Shown: positions 22,921 to 35,330 of the stretch, one piece after another
Position numbering within the stretch: the first letter of the stretch is position 1
Layout: every line of letters starts with the position of its first letter
DNA from: Oxyruncus cristatus
Taxonomy: Eukaryota > Chordata > Aves > Passeriformes > Cotingidae
Assembly: GCA_013399855.1 (NCBI GenBank)
Contig: VXAY01002607.1
Span: forward strand, 590,570 to 654,569
Length of the DNA: 64,000 nucleotides
Direction of reading: 5' to 3'
Translations under genes and position numbers: made by a program
The notes under the pieces: generated by a model
Told to the model about the DNA's origin: nothing
Seen by the model: only the letters and a program-made list of their open reading frames with translations
Database searches by the model: none

Positions 22921-24109
22921 TTCACAGTGCAGTGGGATCTTGCCCTAAATTCCTGTCACGGCTGACCCATCCTCTCATGGGGCAGCTCCTTGAACATGTT
23001 CAAGAGAAGTTCATGTTTCAATCATCACTTGATTTTGCTTTCGGGTAGAGGATGGAGTACATACTGTCCTCCCTCCCAGGAGATTGCTCTGTCCATGTCT
23101 GTGATTATCACCCTGGAAAGGATGCCTTTAGGTCAAGCTCACAGCCACCTTGGGTTTCTTTCAGAGGAGAAGAGCATATGCATTAGCCCACTCATTATGT
23201 ATTTCTCCTGCTGCATCTCCCTGTTTTATTCCCTCAAGGGTATTACAAGTTTTGACCATGGCAGCCTTACTCCTGCAGCCCTCACCCACATAGAGACCCT
23301 CTGAAACAAAGAGCCTGCTGGATGCCGAGACCTCCCAGCCCTGGGCTACAGGACCATATATATTGTGCAATTTGTGTGTCCATAGTGCTATTGATCAAAG
23401 CATTTGCAACGTTTCTGCATACACAAAGAGCAAACAGATGCTGTCAGTCAGAATAACATTCATTTTAGATTATATGGACAACCTAACTAGAAGCAAAACC
23501 TCCATGAGACAGCTTTGTGTGTGAGCAGGTATCTCTTTTCTAGTCTCTCCTCTGGCACACTGCAGCGAACCAACACCAAATAGTCCTGCAGAGCTGACAA
23601 AGTGCACATAACACAACGCTTTTCATTGTGATCTCCTGGCAAACTTCATTCGCCACATTGCCCAGGCCAGGGGGTTGGGGCTCGAGGGACAAGGTGGTGT
23701 GTCCAAGGCTGCAGGAGAGGTGAGTGGCAGAGCTGAAAGGAGCCCCCCGTGACCCTGAAGGCCCACCAGTCCCCCAGCAATGCCCACAGCAGGCAGACCC
23801 GCTGATGGCCCTTCTCCTTGAAGGCCTCTTTAACGTCTTTGTCCTCCTGTCAGATTTTATTCCTGAGCCCAGATGGACCTGATTATTGTGATTACTCACA
23901 CATCACTGTAAGGTGAAATATCCAGCTTCACCCCACTGACTAAGAAAAATAAATAGGACTCTCTCCCCACCACCCACACCCACTCCCACACTCCCCTCCG
24001 AACTTGAAATAAAAAACCTGCAGAAAGATTCCCGATGGCTTTGTCAGGGAGGGGGGATGGTGAGCATTGGTACAGTATATAACATCTCAGCTCTCCTGGA
24101 TCAGTCACG
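22921..24109. other. Spacer, no gene seen
   Basis: No recognisable gene or repeat. Confidence 0.45.
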
Positions 24110-24298
24110 CTTCCTAATTCAATAAGGTGAGAAGGAGCATAATTTGATCATATTTGTTTTGCATCACTGCAAAAACAGAAAATGAGGGGCTGCAGAGCCG
24201 CACCAATTTACTTCATCCGACCTTGATTAAAAGAAAATTAATTGCCGCATCTCTCAGGATATCTCAGGCAGCAGCCAATGGCTCTCCTGAATGGCACA
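24110..24298. other. Possible conserved non-coding element
   Basis: Repeat-free AT-rich stretch with closely packed homeodomain-like (TTAATTGC) and TTGATTAA-type cores and several retained CpGs. A good minus-strand acceptor look-alike (TCTGTTTTTGCAG) lies near 24,167. Conservation cannot be tested here. Confidence 0.3.
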
Positions 24299-24336
24299 AA
24301 AAAAAAAAAGGAAAGGAAAAAAAGAAGGGAAAAAAC
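24299..24336. repeat. A-rich simple repeat
   Basis: Poly(A) with interspersed G. Confidence 0.85.
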
Positions 24337-26048
24337 AGGGAGTAAGGCACAGAGAATCTTTGCCCTTTCATCTCGTTGCACAAATGTCTTATTGGAAGTG
24401 TTGGCAGGCTGAGGGAAAAAAGCGAGTGCTCTGGAAATCATGGGGAAGCCAACACAGGATTGCCAAGGTTTTCAGCCTGACTTTCCCTCTGTGGCTACCA
24501 CTGCATTCCCAACTGCTGGGGATTGTACCAGTCTCACAAGGTCTGTCTTGAGAAGCTGCAGGAGCAAAGCTGGGAGGGTCTTGAGGCAAGACTTGGCTTA
24601 GGGCAGCTGGTAACAGGGCACAGAGGCTTTTCCTGCTGTACTTCCCCATTCACTCAGAGCCAGGCCTATGCTAGAAATTATTTATGGTAATGTCAATTAG
24701 GGCCATGATTTTTTAACTGTATTTCTCCACTGCAAAAAGCTGTAGTGTAGCTGCAGTGATACAGGAACCAAAGTGCTTTTACCAAGATAGCTGATTTCCC
24801 TCAAGAAACTAATTTAAGCCATGCCAAGCCAACAAAAGCACTCTTTGGCTGATCCAAGCTCTGCCTCACTAGTAGGATGCACTGACAGCAATACCAGCCA
24901 ACATGTTGCAGTGTCAATTAGGAAAGACACTGAGATGGTGTAATGAGTCTGGGATAGACTTAAAGGAAAAAAGGGGAATAACATTTCAAGTGTTACTCCC
25001 ATACCCTGTCAAGGGGCATTCCAAAGCTTTTGCCCAGGGAACTTAACCAGAACTTTTCAAAGCCAAGGAAGAACACCAGGCTGCCCCAGAGGGTGAATCA
25101 GTGGCCGGGTTGTCTTCTCCCCTGACCTGCCATCTAGGGAAGTGTGCACTGGGAACAGAGAGACTGACTTCCAGAGGCTGCAATAACCTCTGTGAACAGC
25201 CCATAAAGACTCCACTGAGAGGGGAAAACCTTCCAAGGTTCACTTGCACTGTGAGGTCGGTGGCTGCCCAAACAGCAGCTCCCACAGTCCTCCCCCTAGG
25301 AAAGCCAGGTACAAGGGCAAAGAAGTGTCTGTGTTCAACACAACAGACATTTGTCTTTTTTTCTCTCAGTCCTTTGGGTTCAGCACCTGAGTCACTGTTT
25401 AGCAGAGAGGGGTGGGACATTAGTTCCCATGAGCTGGCTTTGCTCTGTGCTGTAGGTGCCACTCTGAGCTTTTTTTTGGTATTTCAGGACAGGCCATGGA
25501 TTAAATAAACAGCGAGGCCTTCTCTTGACCTTCCTACTACTGGCTGGGGGCAAAGGGATGAGAACAGGCAGCTGCTGGCTGCCCACGCCCTTGCCCAGCC
25601 TGTCCACGCTGCTGCCCAGGCTCCCATTCTCCAGCTACCTGGAGAGGTTGTCAGCCCTCAGCCTGGGAACTCTCCCCAGCACTAAGCTCTCACACAAAAT
25701 TTCTGATGGGAAAAAAAAGATGACGACTGTGGCTGATCCAGTGCAATTATCAGATCAGAAGCGCCTGCTGCAATCCCACTCAAATCTGTATTAAAAATTC
25801 ATTTCAAGTGTTCTTTTTTTTTTTTTTTTCTCCTCCTTTAGCTGCAAGTGGAAGAATTTACCCAGCTGTTTTATTAGGAAATTAAAGGGCACATTTTTCT
25901 AAGCAATGCACTGGAATTTAGATGGACCATAACCATGACCAGTGTTAATGTGAGAAAGGATATATCCGTCCTCAACATCCAACTATCCATCCCACTGCAC
26001 ACATCGCTGTATTAGCTATAACCCAAGCAATGCTAAATCTGAGACCCT
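24337..26048. other. Spacer with poly(T) tract
   Basis: Single-copy DNA with a run of 16 T at 25,814-25,829. The two antisense frames at 25,043-25,508 are mirror shadows of each other and have no domain. Confidence 0.45.
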
Positions 26049-26350
26049 TAATATCACAGGAACACAGGATCAGAAGGGAGCTCTAGAGGTCACTTACTCT
26101 GGCCACTTGCTTCTGTGCAGGGCCAGCTACAGCGACATCAGTCTTGTTTGCCCAGCCTGTTCTTAACAGGCTTCTTTTGATGGAGATTGCACAGCCTACC
26201 TAGACAATCTATTCCAATGTTTAACTATCCTTGTCGTGAGGAAGTTTTTCCTAATGGCTAACCTAAATCTTTCTTGCCGCAATTTAAGGCCATTATTTCT
26301 TGCAATTGAATTCCTACTTTCTGGGTCTCATCCTTGACATAAGAACATTT
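26049..26350 (-). mobile_element. Old CR1-like LINE fragment
   Basis: The order is 'cacaggatcagaagggagc', then 'ctattccaatgtttaactatcc', then 'gaggaagtttttcctaatggctaacctaaatctttcttgc'. This is the reverse-orientation 3' half of an old CR1 relative, with the same gene order as the copy at 17,788 but a different, older subfamily with an AT-rich sequence. Confidence 0.75.
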
Positions 26351-28029
26351 CTGCAAAAGTCTTGAAGTTTTCAAAAGTTAACATGTCCGAGTTCCACCCT
26401 GATCAAGGTTGGAAACAGAAGAGATGCCCAGTCCCTTCTGGGGTAAAAAGAAACCAAACAGAGCATTCCACAGACAGAAAACTTTTGTGCCACAGAAGAT
26501 TCCCATTTAAGAAACTTGAGTGTTTTAAACTGGTGTTTTTACAAGTAAATTAAAGGCCAGCTGTTTGTTCTTTCCATGTTATCCTTACTGGAAATCTATA
26601 GACTATTGTATCACAAATATTGTATCACCTGGGATAGGTGGTAAATGGGGAGGGGGACACCAAACCAAAAATATTTACTAAGGAGTCCTGATTTAAACAC
26701 AAATAGTTTGGGCAGTTCACAGGCCTGTCCTGGTCCCTGAAACCAAATCAAAGGAATAATCCCCACTGCAGCTTGATCCACACACAAACTACTCACAGAT
26801 TTTACCTCCGTTCCCAGCTGCAGAGTAGAACACGGGTCATGATTAGGATGGGTGGGTGCAAAGAGCAAAACTGGAGTCAGATTTGTTTGTCTCAGTGCTC
26901 CAGGAGCAGAGAGAAAAACCTTTGACTTGGGCTGTTACAGAGCTTTGCATTCCTGACTGCATTCCCAAAGGCAAGAGAAGGTGCCATTCCCAAAGTGCCC
27001 AGTTTCCTATCAGCTCCCCCAGTGAAAGCCCCAGTGCCAAAAATGAGTGCTTCCCGTTTGGACTCCTGCAGTTCCATTTGTGTTTCCTAAATTGCAGGAA
27101 ATTTTTATTTCACTCAGGAAATGGTGAGAATCTGCTTGTTTAAATTAACTGCTCCTTCGGGTGCTTTTGCTGGGCAATCTGGTAGAGAAAAGAGCAGGTT
27201 TGAGCTCTGATTCCTCAAATTTGAGGTAACCCTGAGTAATAAGCAATGCTGTGCAAATCCATCACGTCGTGCTGAGGCCACAAAGGTCTCCCTGCACAAG
27301 AACCTGAGTCTGTCTGCAAGAATGTGGAGAATCAGAGACCAACAGAGCAGTTTGGGAAACAAACACACTTTATACATGAAATCAAATTAACACTCGTATG
27401 GTCACGCAGACAGTAGAGTCAACCAACCATGAGAGTTACAGTGGAATCAACTTAATTAGCACTCCTGTTTTTAACTGAGCAGTCCATCTCCTCCAGAAAA
27501 GCCCTGCAGATTTTAATGGAAGTGGAGTTCCACGGAAATCTCCTAAAACCCTCCAGTGAAATGGAGAACGGGGTACAATTCAGCACTTGAATCATTTCAC
27601 AGATTGCTAAAGAAAGGCAGAATTCTGCACTGGGTGGACATGGCCCATCACTAGAACATCAGCAAACACACAGTGCATGCACCAGGTCTGTGCAGACACC
27701 CAGGCAAAGTTTGTGAGCTCAGAATTCCAGGTTGCCATAGATCTCAATGTGGGGTCATACAGGAACTTTCACAGGACTTTTGCTCAGTATGTATCATTGG
27801 CACAAATATTTGTGTAAAAATAGGATGAATTTTTGATTACAATTTGGGGATGCATATGAAACCCAAGATTATTTTAATAAAATATTTGTGTATCTATAAA
27901 TGAGTCTGCAGAGGTATTTCGAGTGGTGTAAGCACGGTGGGAACAGGCTATATTTATCACATGTCATTCTATGTGCAACATTTAAGTAGACTATTCCAAC
28001 TATTTTTGTGACACATACCAGGTCTGACT
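26351..28029. other. Spacer, no gene seen
   Basis: AT-rich single-copy DNA. The stretch 27,770-27,960 is repeat-free and AT-rich and could be a conserved element. Confidence 0.4.
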
Positions 28030-28225
28030 GCTTCTACTCTGAGTGTGTAGGGAGCTTTGTACATAAAAGATAACAAGCACACAAATGCATGTATGTACTG
28101 TGAACATGTAGGAATATTTGGGGGGGTGTGCACAAAGGCACATATGTGCACATAAACACGTGTCTGCAGTGTATGAGATGCAGTGGGAGACCTAATATTG
28201 CAACCACATGTGCTCTTATACAGAA
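28030..28225. repeat. Degenerate TG/CA-rich tract
   Basis: Interrupted ACATATGTGCACATA-type words, the same character as the tracts at 14.8 and 38.3 kb. Confidence 0.55.
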
Positions 28226-28544
28226 CATGTGTCCCAGAAAAAAAAAAAATCATCCTGATGTTCTTTCTCTGCTCTCCAAGGTTAACTTAAATAAAACAAA
28301 GAAAGCAGTTTCCCTTCTCAATAATTCATGGCTTGCTTTAATAGCCCATCTTAAAAACATACATAATTTCCCCCAATTTTCTGATACACTAATTACTTCG
28401 CTTTAAAGCCAATGGTGTTCTGTATTTGACCTAAGTGATACATTATCTGGAAACCCCTTCTAGCCCAGACACGGAACCATTTGCTATCATCATCCATCAC
28501 TTTTGATTTCCTTGGTGTTTGTCAGTATCTATCACTTGAACTCC

Positions 28545-28602
28545 CAGGTCCTGGTCCTACTTAGATTGGAGTCAATGGTACAATTCCAGTAGGAGAAGGC
28601 CT
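28545..28602. repeat. Ancient palindromic repeat fragment
   Basis: TCCTACT and AGTAGGA arms flank 'ggagtcaatgg', matching the palindromic family seen at 9,038-9,108. Confidence 0.4.
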
Positions 28603-28729
28603 GGAGAAGCACCCAACTTTCCCTTTCTTCAACTCTGCTCCTTTTCTTTGCTGCCTGAAGTAGCTGGTAACAGCAATATATTGCACCGATACACTCAGGA
28701 GTCCTTCAAAGTTCTCAAAGCACTCTAAT

Positions 28730-28990
28730 AGACCGCTCAGACAAGTATCTGCTAGCTCAGTAAATCTCAAATCACTTTCCAAAAGAAGTTCATATTACTG
28801 GCCTCATTTTACAGATGATGAAACTGAGGCAACTGGCATAAAATGACCCGACTCCTTCCAGTGGCGAGGGACGGATCCGAGCAAGAGCTGTTATCTCCCG
28901 AGCCCCACTGAGGCTCCACCGACTTGGCCATGCTCCTACCAGTGCCCTTTGTGCCACGCAGCTGTCCCTGTGGTGGAGCACAACTGCTGC
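28730..28990 (+). repeat. Ancient MIR-like SINE, long copy
   Basis: 'tcaaatcactttcc', 'cattttacagatgatgaaactgaggca', 'cagtggcgagg' and 'gacttggccatgc' occur in the order expected for the amniote MIR-type SINE with a CR1/L3-like tail, plus orientation. Confidence 0.72.
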
Positions 28991-31900
28991 TCCACAGCCC
29001 ACAGCAACAGCCTGGGACAGGGAATCAAGGACTAGCCTGTCGGTAGCTGAAAGTGCCAGGAAAGTTTAAACAGGTCGAGTGCAGCTTTTCACACTGAAAT
29101 TTGCCCACAGCTTCCAGTCTCAGACTATTACTGCTGTGAGAAGTGCCTTGGAGTTCCCTGTCAAACAGCAGGGAAGCCTTTGGAAGACAAGATAACATCC
29201 CCAAAGTGGTGCTCCAGATACCACTGGAGCCAGCATCACTTGCCCACCTTATTGGGTGGTGTCTACACGGGAGCTCTCAAAAACACCCTCAATTAGGGGT
29301 GCAAAGTATCTGAAAATCTGGCCTTATAAGAACAGAAGTTGTAAAGGCTGTGGTTCAGGCCTTTGTACACTTCTTCTTTCAGAGCAAAGTGTGTAACAGA
29401 AACCATTAATAGAGTGAATAAATCACATGTGTGTGAGCATGTAATGTGCTCACTGCAGCTGGGGGGACTATATGGTGACATTCAGCACGAGAAGGGAAAA
29501 AAATTGTATTTGCTAGCAGGCAGCTGGGGCCAACTCTTATTCTTTTGGAGCCTGGCCACAAGCAGGGCACAAATAAGCCATTTCTGTCTTTCACATATTT
29601 CTGTAACTGGGTGTGCGGCTCCAGAGGAGGAATATCTGTCTAGCACACATGTACCTTCCACACGCCATGACCAAAAATCATTGGTGCAGTGCAGCGTGAA
29701 TCCTCTGCCTCCAAAACACACTCTGTGTGCAGTGTGGATTGGGTCAGAGTGTGTGGCAGAGTGCAGTAGGTGTGACTGTGTGCATGAGTATTATATGTGC
29801 TTGTAAGTACAGTAGGTGTGGTGTATATGTACAGTACAGCATGTGTTTGGATTCTGGGAGTAGGGGATGTTTAGTAATTAAATCCCTTTTCATCCTTCTG
29901 CACCTGTCTCCTTCTGAAAACTGAGAGAACAGACGTCAACCGGGACAAGGGCTGGATTGAATACAGCCAATTCTGAAATATTTATTAGCTTGTGACACCA
30001 CTCAATGGAGGAGAAGGAATGCTGGTTAATCCGCCCAGCAAGTGCTCGCTTGGTGGAGGGGCATTTTTCTACAGTGCCTCATTATATTTCAACTACTGTC
30101 TACTTTGTCAAAAATGGTATCATTTTAATTTGTGTCTATATTTATTTTCAAATGCTTTTGCCGGTAACCAGAGATTTCCGAGCACTGGGCCCTGACTCCA
30201 GGCTTGCCTGGACACCCCTGGCTTTGTGGCCATCTCAAAGCTGCTTTAGAGCTCCTGTTCTGTGGGTGGATTTTCTACACCCTGCACTCTCCCAATGCCC
30301 TCCACACCCACGTTGGACCTCCCTGTGCTCAGGGAACTTCAGCAGTTTATTAAAGCCTGTCTTAACCAGTGAGATTCCTCCGCCAGGGTATGATTGACCT
30401 ACCACAGGCTGAGTTTGTATTTATGCCTTTACCTTCCTATAAATGTACAGATAATGTTTGGCTATGCATTCCTGCATATATATGTGTACACACATGTACT
30501 GGCAGCATCCATCCTACAGCCATACGTACTTTTGTTTGCTCTAAGTGTCCACACACCAATCCCTGAGAAATTGGAATTTCCGAAGGTAAAACTTCACTGA
30601 GGGAAACACAACCAGGGCTTACAGTGTCGGAGGAAGGGTTCAGATAGATCAAAGGTTACAGTCAGTTCTTTTGGCAACAAACAGAAACATCAGTTTGCTT
30701 TTAAATGGGAGCTTATATACCTGGTTAGATGCCTTCTCAAGGACATTATCACTGGAGAGAGCTTGTCCCTTCCTGTTAAAGGGTATTCAGTGCCCTTAGA
30801 GATAACTTCAGTCCAGAGGGTGACTTCAGTTGAAAGGGAGGAATGGACTTTGATTTATAGTGGAGAACAAAATCTGCCCACACCAAAAGCCTCTGTGTGC
30901 TGAGACTTCCTGGGAAGGAACTTTCTCTTCACCAAAATAGAAAATACTCAGTGATCCTCATGGAGCTCAGAAGTAACCTTCTCTTTAGGATCTCCTGGGG
31001 ATTTGACAGATGCCAGCAAGATGCAGATGCTGTAGATCCCTGAATAGGGATGAGGGTTAAAAAGTTTTCTTACCAGCACTGCGCAAAAAAAAAAAAATGA
31101 AAAATGAAAAAAATGTCAAGACTGACAACAAATCCCACTGTGTGAGGCTTATTCTGGATGGTTTTGGCATGATGCATCGTTGCAACTATTGTGTTTGAGC
31201 AGTAATTAGACATGGCCCAGGGGGACTGCAAGTGCATTAGAAGGGACGAGGCTCACCATGAGCCAAATGGCTGCTCTTATTGTTCTCCGCAGGGTACTCA
31301 GGATGTTCTTAGAACCAAATCCTCCCATAATGCTGCAGAAAAGGGACTGCAGCATGAGACCTGCAGCACCACCACCAGTCCCCTACACCTGATAACACTC
31401 CCTCACTGCAGCACTTGCACATGCACCCGCTTACCTGCCCACATGGACAAGTGCAACCCACTGTGGTGGGACAACCTGACACTGGTCCTGCACCACAGCA
31501 ACGTGCTCAAACTCTTGCAAACTGGTTTATATGTAATAAAAAATACTATTTAAAGCAATTTTCAGTGTCAAGAACGGGCAACATGAGGTTTGAAAGTCAG
31601 AAGACCTGATGTCCCATGGTCTATTGGTTATGTCCTTACTGTCTCCACACCCACTGCTAACATCCAATCCCTTTTCCAGTTGATTGCACTGGGTTCCTCA
31701 GAGCTGCTGACCACACTAAACCTCTTGGTTGTGGAATCATTCTGTTTGTCCCAAGGTACCTCATCACACCAGCTTCAAAACACTATCACATATTGATTTC
31801 ACCGGGTATTCCCTGTCACACCAACTGTACTGATTGCCTTCACTGCACTGAGCACATTGAGTGTTCCTCTCTCCTTTGCCACAGTGGCTTCCTCAGCTGT

Positions 31901-32879
31901 ACTAATTAGATGGGTATTTTCCTGTCAATCTCTGTCATGAGGATACTGAGATCCACTTAGCACGGATCAAACAGGGACCAGAACTCCCCCTATGTCCTGC
32001 TGTCTCAATGGCTTCCTGGCATCCTTTCACTGAACACCATACATCTATTTTATATGATCTAGACCAAGAAACCCAGTCGGACACTTCGGGTCATCTGTTT
32101 CCTTTGAAACCTACACATGTCAAAAGCAGGCAACACCAACGAGTTTTGTAGAAGACAGAGAGAGAGAAGTATATTTCCCGGTGGGGAACTCCCCCCTTGA
32201 CCCTGTTTCACAATTTCTGCTCAGATTGTGTTGCATCTCAATGGAGGGAGAGAGAGATGGTAGGACCCTCCTACCAAGGGGGAAGCCTCATTCTTGTCTC
32301 CGTCTTAGCTTTTGAGGTGCTCACCCACAGAAAGAGTGCAATCTCAGATTTCAGTTTTCCCTCCTCAAGACCCAGGAGGAGCAGACAGGTTGCATGCAGT
32401 ATGCCAAAAATTAGGAGAACAGTCTGCCTACTTTACAGCCCACAACAGGACCTGTCCCTTCCTGGTCCGCTCAGTGTTCCCAACGATCCATCGACACACT
32501 GGCAGGAACCCCAGCAAAGGGAAGAGATTCTGGTTGTACATCTTCTGCTTATGACTAAAATCTCAGAAATCCCATGTCTCAGCCAGGCAGACACAGAGCT
32601 CAGAACCTACCAGAATCCATCCCGGGGTCAGTGCGTGGGACAGCCCGGGAATGTCACGCTGATGTAGGTCGTGGTGAGCACCCTTCCACTCTGCCTCTCA
32701 CTCTTGCTTAAAGGGCCACCTAAGAGGCACAGCCGTGCCCAAACTATGGCCACACAATCCCTTCTTGCAATGGGCCAATCCTTCCGTTGAGATGACCAGG
32801 GCCTATGTGCTGCTCTCTAGAGTGCTTCCCCTTTAAGACAGGACTGTGCAGTCTTTATTTGCTTGTTGAAACTGTTCAG
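28991..32879. other. Spacer with degenerate TG tracts
   Basis: No gene recognised. TG-rich patches lie at 29,725-29,860 and 30,440-30,560, and an A-rich tract at 31,084-31,113. A minus-strand donor look-alike (CTG|GTAAGA) lies at 31,066. The frames at 31,212-31,553 and 32,197-32,667 are unrecognised and have no splice or motif support. Confidence 0.4.
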
Positions 32880-33420
32880 TTTTAGGACAGGGGGGGAGGT
32901 CACACCTGTTGTGGAACTTGATAGAAGGCTTATTTATAAACTTTCAGAGCTTGGGATTCTTGCAGAGCTGAATGCGCTGATGTCCGGAGGGGAAGGTCAC
33001 CGAAATGCTTGTTTATAAAAGCAGCAGCAACTGGAAAAACCATAAAAGTCTGAAATGATGAAATTACCGAGCTATTTGATCAGGCGCAGGGGTTATGTGC
33101 TCTGTGGTCAGCCAGAAAAACCTCGCACGTAAGAGTCCACCCCGCTGGCTGCTGCCCTGAATTCTCCCGCAGAGCCGAATGCACTGTGCCCGAAGAGGGC
33201 AGAAAATAATCAGCTGCTTACTATGGTCTACTTTTGGGTCGCTGGCTGGTCCACTCTTAATTTGACCTTGCATGGAAAGGGGAAAGCCTACTCTGCACTT
33301 GGTATCACAGCTAATCCACTCTTTAGTTTCGCAACTTCAAAGAGCAGCACCACTTGTTAACGTGCAGAGTGTTCTTTTAGCAAGGAGTCAGTCACACCCC
33401 AAAAATCTGCCACTATTTGG
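32880..33420. other. Possible conserved non-coding element with CpG retention
   Basis: Repeat-free stretch with many CpGs retained (for example near 32,975-33,000 and 33,070-33,250) although it is not a CpG island. It has repeated TTTATAAA words. CpG survival in otherwise ordinary DNA suggests constraint or germline hypomethylation. Confidence 0.35.
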
Positions 33421-33438
33421 AGGGGGGGGGCGGGCGGG
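33421..33438 (+). other. Potential G-quadruplex
   Basis: A run of nine G, then C, GGG, C, GGG, gives four G-triplets with one-base loops, a pattern favouring a very stable quadruplex on the plus strand. Confidence 0.6.
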
Positions 33439-34559
33439 AAGAGAGATGGCAACTTCAGAAACACTTCTGGATTTCTGCAAAAATGTTGCGTGAAAGGTGT
33501 TGGATGTTTGGATTGTTTGTTAGTGCTGCTGTTTGAAAAAGCACTTTTAATATTTCAGCTGGGGGAGAAGGGGAAATAAAAATCTTCCCTTGGGCTTTAG
33601 TTTGAGTTTCTATTCTCATTTCACAGTAGAAAAAATTCAAAAGAATTTCCTTTTCTCCTCTTTTTTTTTTTTTTATCTTTTTGGTTTTCTGTATATGTCA
33701 GAATCTTGGTTTAAGGAAAGCTTCATTTTCACTTGGTGACTGATGGCTGAACAGGTGGCTTCTGAGTTCGCAAGTGTCAGATGAACAAGCAGTTTAGAAA
33801 TGGACAATTTGCAGCTCACTTTCTCTTGCTGACGGTCCTTTTTCTGCTGACAGATTCTTGCTCCTACCAGCCAAATCATGCACACAGTATCTGCCCTCCA
33901 CCCCTGGTGAAAAAATACCTTCAAGAGAATAAAACCCCTAAGATGAAAGAAGATGGTCTCTGGGGAGCTCCTAGCCATAAAATGGAAAGAACTTCACACT
34001 TGAAGGCATTCTTGCCAGCTCAGCCTGCTTGGGCATAATTTATAAGAGGGGCAGGATTTTCTGCTTCATTTTCTTTCCTGGAAAGCTTGTTTGTTTTATG
34101 GGATTTTTCTGCAGAATCCTATATTAAGTGGTGTGATGCCAGAACCAACACCAGTGACTGTCTGCTGAACATGAAGAGTTTGCCCAAACACCAGAGCCAC
34201 CAACCTCTCTCCACAAAACTTTTCCTTGACCACAGCTAGTCAAGATCTGCCTGGAAAACTGTGGACCAGGCAATTCTGGCAGGTGAATGCCCTTCTGCCT
34301 GTTAATGACCGTAACAAATAAGGCTGTGGATGCCTCGCTGTTGAGGCTCATACACGGCACAGGCACCCCGTCCCCTGCACAGGGCTGGTCCTGCTGCCCC
34401 AGCTGCAAGAGATTCCCGTGCTGTACCTTTACAGGGTCATGGGATCACCAAATGCACCAAAACCACTACCATGCCAGTAATCAAGCAGATACCAGAGTAA
34501 CTTTTTGTAAACTGCACCGGTAAAATACGGATTTACCTAAGGTAGCAGTCACTCTTCTG
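33439..34559. other. Spacer, no gene seen
   Basis: AT-rich DNA with a poly(T) tract near 33,659-33,674. No gene recognised. Confidence 0.45.
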
Positions 34560-34925
34560 ATGTTTGGCTATGGGCGAGTAACTTAAGAGCTGTTTTTTAC
34601 AGGATCTTAGAGGCTCTTGGCACCAATTTTTCAAAAGGATTTAGATGCCTTTGAAAGATAAGTGCCCAGAGGGGTCTTAAAATTTTCAAGGCAGGCTACA
34701 TTAAAATCATTTGGATTTATGTGCCTATCTTAAACAGTTTTGATAATCTACAAGGTGCCTATCTGAATCTTTAGATAAAGAGAGCACTTTGAAAATATGA
34801 CACTTCCAGACGTGAGGAATTGTAATCTGGAGAACACATCTCACCGACTTTCAGGGACATTTAAACTCCTAAGCCTCTCTCAGAAATGAAACTTAGGATC
34901 CTAAGTCACTTAAGTGCTTAAAAAA
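34560..34925. repeat. Ancient palindromic 'cctaagtcacttaag' repeat
   Basis: Words such as 'ttcaaaaggatttagatgcc', 'gtgcctatcttaaa', 'aggatcctaagtcacttaag' and 'gactttcagggac' characterise a long palindromic repeat seen in bird and turtle DNA, probably a DNA-transposon-derived element. Strongly decayed. Confidence 0.6.
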
Positions 34926-35159
34926 TGTTGCTATGTGTCTGAAGGAGCTGGATGAGGACAGATGAGCGGGGAAGGATTAGATGCATGCATCTGTCTTTCC
35001 GTGTAGCTCTCATAACACTTGAGTGTCTCTGCATATGGATAAAGGTGGATTGATGAGTGCATGACCATATGCATGAGCATATAATATGGCCGATTGGATG
35101 GGACAGGGAGGAACAAAAATTGGGTGGAAGTGACAGGCGATTACATGGATAAATAACAT
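34926..35159. other. Spacer with short TG/CA-rich patch
   Basis: 'gcatatggat', 'gagcatataatatgg' and similar words form a decayed microsatellite. No gene. Confidence 0.4.
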
Positions 35160-35164
35160 CATCT

Positions 35165-35330
35165 TGCTGAACATTTATTTAGTGCTTTTCATCCAAAGGT
35201 ACCCTTAAGTGCTTTACAAACTGTTATGGATATAAGAATGACTCCACCAGCCACAGCAAGCTCTTTAAGAGTACACAGCCAAATTATATGATCAAGTTAT
35301 GACCAGAAATGAAGAGTATCAAGTCCCACT
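35165..35330 (+). repeat. Ancient SINE/LINE-tail fragment
   Basis: 'gtgcttttcatccaaaggtaccc' and 'agtgctttacaaactg' are hallmark words of an old amniote repeat 3' tail, followed by a degenerate MIR-like core. Confidence 0.65.
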
